In this document: in pieces, positions 57,723-64,000 of the stretch | How the letters are laid out: the number at the start of each line of letters is the position of its first letter | Position numbering within the stretch: position 1 is the first letter of the stretch | Assembly (NCBI RefSeq): GCF_964656455.1 | Contig: NC_135724.1 | Coordinates: forward strand, 11,679,414-11,743,413 | DNA: 64,000 nt | Reading direction: 5' to 3' | From: Halichoerus grypus | Lineage: Eukaryota; Chordata; Mammalia; Carnivora; Phocidae | The notes under the pieces: generated by a model | Database searches by the model: none | What the model was told of the DNA's origin: nothing | The model's input: only the letters and a program-made list of their open reading frames with translations | Made by a program: the position numbers and the translations under genes

Positions 57723-58359
57723 GCCATAGACCCACCCGTGTATCAGCTACTCTTTCAAGCAATGTTTACTGGGGATGAGCTAACTCAGAAGGTAAGACTC
57801 CTAGGCAACAAAAACTTGCTGTCTGCCGCTCTTTAGCCCACCCAGGTCTTCAGGCAAAGCCTTCAATCTTTGGCTTCTGGAACAAGTAGCAGTAGGAGGA
57901 GAAGCTCATTTGATTAACATTTATCAGCTCTGATGTTTTTGAGAGGAAAATATGAGGAAGTGACTCCTAGATTATTTCTCATCTCCTCTCAGGCCTGGGA
58001 TTCCTGCTCCTGACCTGCTTTCACTCCTGAGACATTTGGCTGAAGGTCTGTGTCTAAGCGGGAGTAAGAGAAGGTGCTGTTTGTTCCTAAGGCAATAGTT
58101 GGAATCTGGGTAGATTTTGCAACAGCCTCACTGGACTGCTTCCTTATTGTAGGTGAAAGCCACCACCTCATATCCATACATGTGCATCAATCCAGAAGAA
58201 CCCCCCCATCAATACCAGGATGTCTTATCATTTTCCCTTCAATACTTTCACATTTCCCCTTTTATAGCCTCTCCATGGCTGACCTGGAAGAGGGAGCCAG
58301 CAGTTAAGCTAGTGACCCATCTCAGTAGAAGAAAAGCCTCTGGCTAGACATCAATTGCC
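57723..58359. other. Unclassified non-coding DNA
   Basis: GC content is a little above the local average, with no repeat recognised. Overlapping ORFs of 62-77 codons on both strands have no domains. Confidence 0.5.
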
Positions 58360-58490
58360 ATTTTACAGATGAAGAGATTGAGGTTCTAGAAGGTTGAGTT
58401 TATTCCTAGTCACAGAGCTATCAAGTAGAACATCTGTAAGACAGCCATGTTCCAAAACTGCCTGGCTGACTCTTCAGCTTGCAGTTCAAA
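58360..58490 (-). mobile_element. MIR SINE relic (antisense)
   Basis: CCATTTTACAGATGAAGAGA, TTGAGGTTCTAGAAGGTTGA, TTCCTAGTCACAGAGCTATC, AAGTAGAACATCTG and AACTGCCTGGCTGACTCT are antisense MIR, fairly well kept. Confidence 0.87.
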
Positions 58491-59559
58491 TACCTTTCTA
58501 CATTTCCTTTCTAAGAAACTACTAGTCTATAAATAGGAATGGTAATTTTTTTCTACAGTGTAATTAAAAGAACAGCATCCGAGAAACTTGCTGAAAGTGA
58601 TGATTATATTTTCAATAAGTAGCCAATTGAATGCCACAGCCATGAACACATCAATGATTCTGTATTTTCAGATTTTCTCAAATCCAGTGGTTCAGCCCAA
58701 ACTGAAATCTGACTTTCCTCTCATTCACAAACACGCCAAATGGCAGGTGGTGGTGGCGGTGATGATTTGTTTGTTCTTTTTGCTGTCTGTTTCTAGAGTT
58801 TTATTGTTGTTGTTAATAATTTGAGGTCAATAAACTGATAACATGGAGGCTAAATAGTCATGCTTAGTGAGGATGGAGAGGCTATACTTTTGAAATTCAT
58901 ATACAGGGATAGTTAAGAAGTTCAAAATCATAAAAGTTCTCTCTGCAGTTCTCAGCTTCAGGGACTGAGATGGTGTTAATATTTGAGAAATGTAATTTTC
59001 ATCTCGAGTCGTTTCTTTTTCTTTCCACATATAAAATGATAAAATAAAACAAAATAAAGAGAGTAGAAAAGAAATACCTCTGTTTCTTAGGAAATAATAT
59101 TCTTAGCCTTTTATCAAGACCCAAATTTAATATTTATTTTTGCAGACCAGAATCTGGAAAAATAGTGTGATGCTGCACATGGTGAGTGAAGAGTAGGGCA
59201 AAGCAGAATTTTAGAAATAAGTGTGGCCAATACAGACCAGTTGTCAGCATAGCAGGGCACATAGGTACTATCTGTGAAATGACTGAATCCTTGCCCAGGG
59301 ACAGTCCCTTCTGCCTGTGCGGTCTCTGTTCTTCTTAGGGTGAGGGTGGAAAATGCACATGGAAAACATGCAACTTTGAAAGCAGTTGCAGAAGAGTGTG
59401 AACATTTTTATTTTTTTAATTTCAAAAATTTATTGGGAATTCTATCACATATATTCTTTCAAATAAATTTCAGAGCTATATTTTTCTCCATTGCATCACC
59501 ACATATTTTATAAAATAGTTCCATATGGATTTAAAAACTCATCCTAGGTTAAATTTATG
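58491..59559. other. Unclassified non-coding DNA
   Basis: It includes a (GGT)n-like GGTGGTGGTGGCGG near 58746 and a (TTG)n run near 58802. No family recognised. Confidence 0.5.
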
Positions 59560-59691
59560 TTAAAAGCCTTAAGAACATACAGGAAAATACCTGCAAATTT
59601 CAAGCTGACAGAGGCCACCCTAACACAGAAAACTTTGGCACCAAAACAAAAAGAGTTACAGATCTGACTGTACCAAAATAAAAAAAGTCAT

Positions 59692-59910
59692 GGGGCACCT
59701 GGGCGGCTCAGTCCATTAAGCTTCCAATTCTTGATGTTGGCTCGGGTTGTGATCTCAGGGTCCTGAAATCAAGCCCCGCCACAGGCTCTGCACTGGGCGT
59801 GGAACCTGCTTAAGATTCTCTCTCTCCCTCTTCCTTTGCCTCCTTCTGCCCTCTCCCCTGATCACGTGCTCTCTAAATAAATAAATAAATAAATAAAATA
59901 AAAATAAAAA
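59692..59910 (+). mobile_element. Can-SINE, older
   Basis: GGGGCACCTGGGCGGCTCAG head, TTCTTGATGTTGGCTCGGGT, CTTAAGATTCTCTCTCTCCC and (AAAT)n tail. The possible TSD (AAAAAAGTCATG / AAAAAGGTTGAT) is poor. It has the older head type also seen at 51767. Confidence 0.96.
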
Positions 59911-59962
59911 GGTTGATTTGGGAATAGTTACACCAAAAACAAAATTAAAAGATAAACAATCT

Positions 59963-60148
59963 GGGGTGCCTAGGTGGTTAGTCTAAGCATCTGACTTTGG
60001 TTCAGGTCATGATCTCAGGGTCTTGGGATCAAGCCCTGCATTGGGCTCTCTGCTTAGTGGGGAGTCTGCTTCTTCCTCTGTTCCTCCCCATGTTTGCATT
60101 CTCTCTCTCTCTCAAATAAATAAATAAAATCTTAAAAAGAAATAGAAA
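59963..60148 (+). mobile_element. Can-SINE, older, near-perfect TSD
   Basis: GGGGTGCCTAGGTGG head, CTGACTTTGGTTCAGGTCAT, CTTGGGATCAAGCCCTGCAT and (CT)n, (AAATA)n tail. TSD AAAAGATAAACAATC at 59947-59961 and AAAAGATAAACCATC at 60149-60163 (one mismatch). Confidence 0.97.
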
Positions 60149-60189
60149 AAAAGATAAACCATCAAATGTGAGAAAATGTTGGAAATACT

Positions 60190-60690
60190 CATGAAACACT
60201 CCTGAGAGCTGACTAAACTACTCCATAATAATGCTGCCTTAGCACCATTTTGTGAGGCCAAATGACCTGCAGGGCCTTGAACTTGTACACGTTTTAACTT
60301 GTGAACTTTGTTGACACCAGCCCTTCCCAGGAGCACATGACCTCAGTCACAGCGAGCAGAATCAGAGTGAATATAAATTCTTGATCCGAATCTCCCACCT
60401 ACCCTTGAGATAAGCATTCCCCTCTGTGCCCCTTAGATAGGAACCCCCCGTGAAGCTAACCAAAACCCTGCTTTTTTATGTGAATTGACCCACCTGGCCC
60501 AGGAACCCCAAAGCACTCCACCCACAGAACCTAACAGATGCATGTGCCCGAGGTCCTAGGCTCTCTGTGTCCATACTTTTCCTTGATCTCCCAGCTGGGT
60601 GCCTTGAGTCAGGCCGAGTCCCTCCTGCAAGACTCCTGAGTACTGAATGCCTCTCTTTCACTTTCCTGGGCCTCTACTTAACACAGGTGA
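60190..60690 (+). mobile_element. Probable ERV LTR inserted in the old L1
   Basis: This GC-richer block interrupts the L1. It holds GAATATAAATTC (TATA-like) near 60370, a C-rich centre, and a U5-like end with GAGTCAGGCCGAGTCCCTCC and ATGCCTCTCTTTCACTTTCC before ACACAGG. A poly(A) signal is not intact (ACTGAATGCC may be its remnant). The borders are approximate. The 61- and 98-codon ORFs across its end are spurious. Confidence 0.5.
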
Positions 60691-61510
60691 ACTTAAAAAA
60701 AAAATCACAAACAAAAAGTTTTACTATCATTAGTACCAAAATCATGAATATAACAATAAAAATGGCAAATGGCTTATTAGAAAAATACTTATTAGACAAA
60801 AATAAAAAAGGATGGGAACAGACAATTCACAGAATAGGAAACACAGATGATGAGTCCTCCTGAAGAAGACACACAATGTAAGTAGGGACCTCAGTGAAAA
60901 AGAAAATGACAAGGAAATATCATGGACATACTGTCACTCTTCTAATGGTGTAGAGACATGGGGTTACCAGTGTTTCAAATTTCTGTCAACCCTTTAAAAG
61001 TCATGTGACCTTATCAATTAAAAATATTCAATGGTAATTAATACCTTTGAGAGAGAAATTCTATCAACACAAATATAATACCAAAGAAGAGTATTCATAC
61101 CTTCATATATTACATCCTTACATAAAATAAAACTAAAGGTCAATCTATGCAAAAACTTTCAGTGAATTATGGTGTAACTACACAATAGAATATTATGTAG
61201 TTATGAAAATCCTGTGTTAGATGAAATAGGTGGATCTGGAAAGATATGCATGATAAATGGTTGGCTGATGTAAACAAGTTAGAGCCTCATAGGTAAAATT
61301 CAAAGAATATTTATGTTAAAAGGGAACAAATATTTATATAAGCATAGAAAATATTGTGAGGGAGACACCCAAACCCTTAAAAATTAAACCTCAGATAGAT
61401 GGAATTGGAATGGGGTTTAGTAGGGATTACTATATGTTGGCCTCTGAATTATTTGAATTTTGTAAGGGATTATAATATAGTTGTTATTAGAAGTAAAACC
61501 ATATATATAA

Positions 61511-61929
61511 AACACAATTTAAAAAGAGGAATAAGAGAGCATAAGGAAAATCAACTTTAAGTCAAGCAGTAAGACGGCAAAGGCAACACAAGAAATTCTC
61601 TCCATGGAGGCTAAGGGCTCTACCCAGCCACAAGAGCCAGGCACAACAGAGAGAAACGAGCAGATGTCCACATCTGTCTCGCTCCTTAATACAGACGTGA
61701 AATATTTTTAGGATGGCAGATTTGAAAATTGTATCTGTTTGCTTCTTATCCAGATATGGATATTAATGTTTTAGTGGTTAAGAATACTGTCCATTTCTTC
61801 AGTTAATGGTTTTCTATTCAATAAAATACTACTTTGACTACTATTGCTGCTAAATCTAATATTAAATCTCATGATATTCTGATCACTGTGAAATGGACCC
61901 TGGGACTATGTAGTCATCGTGTCTTCTCA
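61511..61929. other. Unclassified non-coding DNA
   Basis: Nothing recognised. Confidence 0.5.
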
Positions 61930-62080
61930 TCTGAAAAGGTAGGATCATGAAGCCTAGGGTACAAAGGAGAACCACACATTAAGAGAGGTTACATAACTCA
62001 CGTCTGGCCACATAGTTAGTGCGGGTCAGGGACGTTATGAACTGTGGGTCTCCTTTACTTCCGAACCCTAACTAAAAAAG
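61930..62080 (-). mobile_element. MIR SINE relic (antisense)
   Basis: AAGAGAGGTTACATAACTCA, TCTGGCCACATAGTTAGTGC, GGGTCAGGGACGTTATGAAC and TGTGGGTCTCC are antisense MIR (GAGAGGTTAAGTAACTTGCC…ACACAGCTAGTG…). Confidence 0.76.
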
Positions 62081-63529
62081 ACAATTTTTTTAGGTGGAAG
62101 GATTTTAACCAGCATTTCCTGCCTTAACAGAAACATTGCCCTTTGTCACACAGGAGCCTAAGCATGGTGTTATTTCAAGGCTTAGACCAGCAAGCTGTGA
62201 GTGGTGCACTTGAGACCAATACCTACTGAAAAAAAGTCCTTTTCATAGGAAGGATAGAGAGGCCTCATGGAAGATAACATACCAGAGAGAAACCAGACCA
62301 GAGAAAGACTAATTCTTTCCCGTCACAATGTCTGTTACTTGGATTTACCCAAGCTCCTAATAACAGACATGGTTTAGGTGAGGAGAACAGAAAGGAATAG
62401 AGCACACAAAATGTCACTGGGGTCATAAATAGTATTGTTCCATCTCTTTATAGTATTTTAGTCTAGAAAAGGAAAAGAGCTCCCTCCTTTTACCTCAGAC
62501 CACTATGCCATGGCCCTTAGGGGCCCCAGCGACAGCAGTCCTGAGTAGAAATCCTCCTAGCAGAAGTCCTGGCACTTAGTAGAAATGCTGGTCCCAGGCT
62601 GACATAACACAAGTGCCCAGAGTCCAGAGGATGTGGCAGGAGCCACCACAGGAGGCTCTGATGCCTTGTGGCCCCAACTGGTGCTCCTGAGATCCTATGT
62701 CCAGGCACATTTGATATCCTCCAGGGAGACTTCCAGGAACTGACAGGGAAGGTTTTCTTCAGAGGCTTGGGTTAAACAGGGATAGGCAGGGGCAGAGCCA
62801 AGGACATGTGGCTTATTTCAAGAAAAGTGTCTCACAGACATGTGAGACACGGAGAAACTGAGAACAAAGCCTTTCTCCTCTCTCTTCCTTTCCACAGCCC
62901 AGCTCCCCAGGCCTTTTGTTTTACTCATCTGGAAACCTGTCATTGCTGCCTTACTTCATTTTTTCTCTTTTTATGATGGTAGTCGTTCAATAACATGAGA
63001 CTTATCACAGAAACATGAGCAAATAGAGGGCTTATTTCAATACAATGAGAGGATCACTTATGATCTCACATTATTTTTGAACACATTCCTTGCATATTGA
63101 TCCAACCCAGTGCACTTTAAAAGGCTGATTTTTATCTCAATTTTCATAATTAACAAAAGAAAAACTGAGAAGAAAACAACATCCCGACCAACATGGAAGA
63201 ATTAACAGCTAACAGTAAAACTCCACCAGAAATCATCCCCATGGAACATACATTAGGTTGAGGGAAAATAAATAGAAGCCAACAAACAGTTTAGAATTTC
63301 CATATAACCACTTAATCGTCAAAATCAGCTGTAGAGAAGTACTACAGGAAAAATACTTGCCTCATATGGATCCATTTTTCTTCAACAGATTTTCAGGATT
63401 AAAAATCTTTGGTGTAAGACTGGCAAGTGGAGACATAACTCCATTGAAACACAGTAGGGAAACCAGCAGACAGCTTCTATTTGTCCTTTAAGCTACAATT
63501 TCTTACATAAAATTCTACCCCTATTCACA
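62081..63529. other. Unclassified DNA, GC-richer at 62480-62800
   Basis: The GC-richer part could be a decayed LTR, but shows no CCAAT/TATA/poly(A) series that I can place. A 10-bp inverted repeat lies at 62827-62850. The 63-codon minus ORF (62517-62708) has no domain. Confidence 0.45.
62827..62850. repeat. Perfect 10-bp inverted repeat (hairpin)
   Basis: GTGTCTCACA and TGTGAGACAC are exact complements separated by GACA. They would form a 10-bp stem with a 4-base loop. Confidence 0.95.
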
Positions 63530-63544
63530 TCCAGTAGGACTTTT

Positions 63545-63740
63545 TTTTTTAAAGATTTTATTTATTTATTTGACAGAGAGAGACACAGCGAGAGAGGGAA
63601 CACAAGCAGGGGGAGTGGGAGAGGGAGAAGCAGGCTCCCCATGGAGCAGGGAGCCCGATGCAGGGCTTGATCCCAGGACCTTGGGACCATGACCTGAGCC
63701 GAAGGCAGACACTTAACCAACTGAGCCACCCAGGCACCCC
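63545..63740 (-). mobile_element. Can-SINE (antisense)
   Basis: Poly(T), AAAGATTTTATTTATTTATT, GACAGAGAGAGACACAGCGA, GAGAGGGAACACAAGCAGGG, GGGAGCCCGATGCAGGGCTT and TGAGCCACCCAGGCACCCC. TSD TCCAGTAGGACTTTT at 63530-63544 and TCTAGTAGGACTTTT at 63741-63755 (one mismatch). Confidence 0.98.
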
Positions 63741-64000
63741 TCTAGTAGGACTTTTATTTCATCCTTATTTCAACAAAGTTAGATGCTGTAATTTAGAAAA
63801 TATTTTCTCCAAAATAGATCTTATCACCCACAACACACTTAGCAGCAGGGATCAATTGAGCAAACATTAGTCACCTCAAATGTGGTATTAGTCTGTCATT
63901 TTCCAAAAAAAAAAAAATTAGGAGTTCATCAGTCAACATGTGACTGTGTGTCTCTTTTATAAGCATTAAAATTTTCTCTGTTCTTAGCATTATAGTAGCT

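Larger units (their letters stand above)
59560..61510 (+). mobile_element. Old L1 (L1M type), ORF2 end and 3' UTR, interrupted three times
   Basis: Sense L1 pieces surround two SINEs and an LTR-like block. The 3' part is clearest: GATGGGAACAGACAATTCAC, AACTACACAATAGAATATTA, TGTAGTTATGAAAATCCTG, GGTGGATCTGGAAAGATATG and TTATTTGAATTTTGTAAGGG follow the L1M 3' end order. The parts between the SINEs are A-rich ORF2-like remnants. No intact frame. Confidence 0.72.

Noticed and set aside
1..64000. CRISPR array, bacterial operon, phage or other prokaryotic system
   Set aside because: The sequence is vertebrate repeat-rich DNA; no regularly spaced repeats with unique spacers and no gene clusters exist.

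Overview
This window is non-coding DNA from a mammal of the order Carnivora. The diagnostic evidence is a family of 17 tRNA-derived Can-SINE copies (about 3.4 kb in total). Each has a pol III-type head, a CT-rich middle, a tail of AAATA units and often a 14-17 bp target-site duplication (TSD). The body differs from the canine SINEC_Cf type. From memory it is closest to the SINEs of bears, giant panda or seals, so an arctoid carnivore (ursid or pinniped) is the best guess. The 3' ends of carnivore-type L1 elements agree with this.

I found no protein-coding gene, exon, structural RNA gene or CpG-island promoter that I can defend. All open reading frames are short (178 codons at most), lack recognisable domains, and the longer ones often run through antisense SINE, MLT1, L1 or microsatellite sequence. 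The window looks intergenic or deep-intronic, AT-rich and CpG-poor.

Layout. 1-5 kb: AT-rich DNA with a Tigger-type DNA transposon relic, a (TG)n tract, a SINE and small L2/L1 3' ends. 5-13 kb: carnivore L1 3' UTR pieces, one MLT1 and three probable ERV LTRs. 13-18 kb: L2 and MIR relics and two young SINEs. 17.7-22.9 kb: a 5 kb stretch with almost no recognisable repeat. 22.9-28.6 kb: dense mosaic of MLT1 LTRs, an ERV LTR with readable promoter and poly(A) signals, SINEs and L2 pieces. 28.6-39.5 kb: mostly unclassified DNA with (TA)n tracts and one CpG-enriched pocket near 33 kb. 39.5-45 kb: a head-to-head SINE pair and an MLT1 split by an L1 insertion. 45-50 kb: stacked MIR and L2 relics. 50-57.5 kb: old L1 in antisense with SINE insertions. 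58-64 kb: an old sense L1 interrupted by two SINEs and a probable LTR, then MIRs and a final SINE.

The history is layered: L2/MIR and Tigger relics lie underneath, MLT1 LTRs and old L1 came next, then ERV LTRs and carnivore L1 stubs, and finally Can-SINEs, several with perfect TSDs. I did not find evidence of a novel biological system. The more interesting signals are structural: a head-to-head SINE pair, a SINE with a double A-tail, a duplicated poly(A) signal in an LTR, a canonical G-quadruplex motif, and repeat-poor or CpG-enriched pockets that could be regulatory. Family names come from recognising sequence by eye, and no repeat library was searched.
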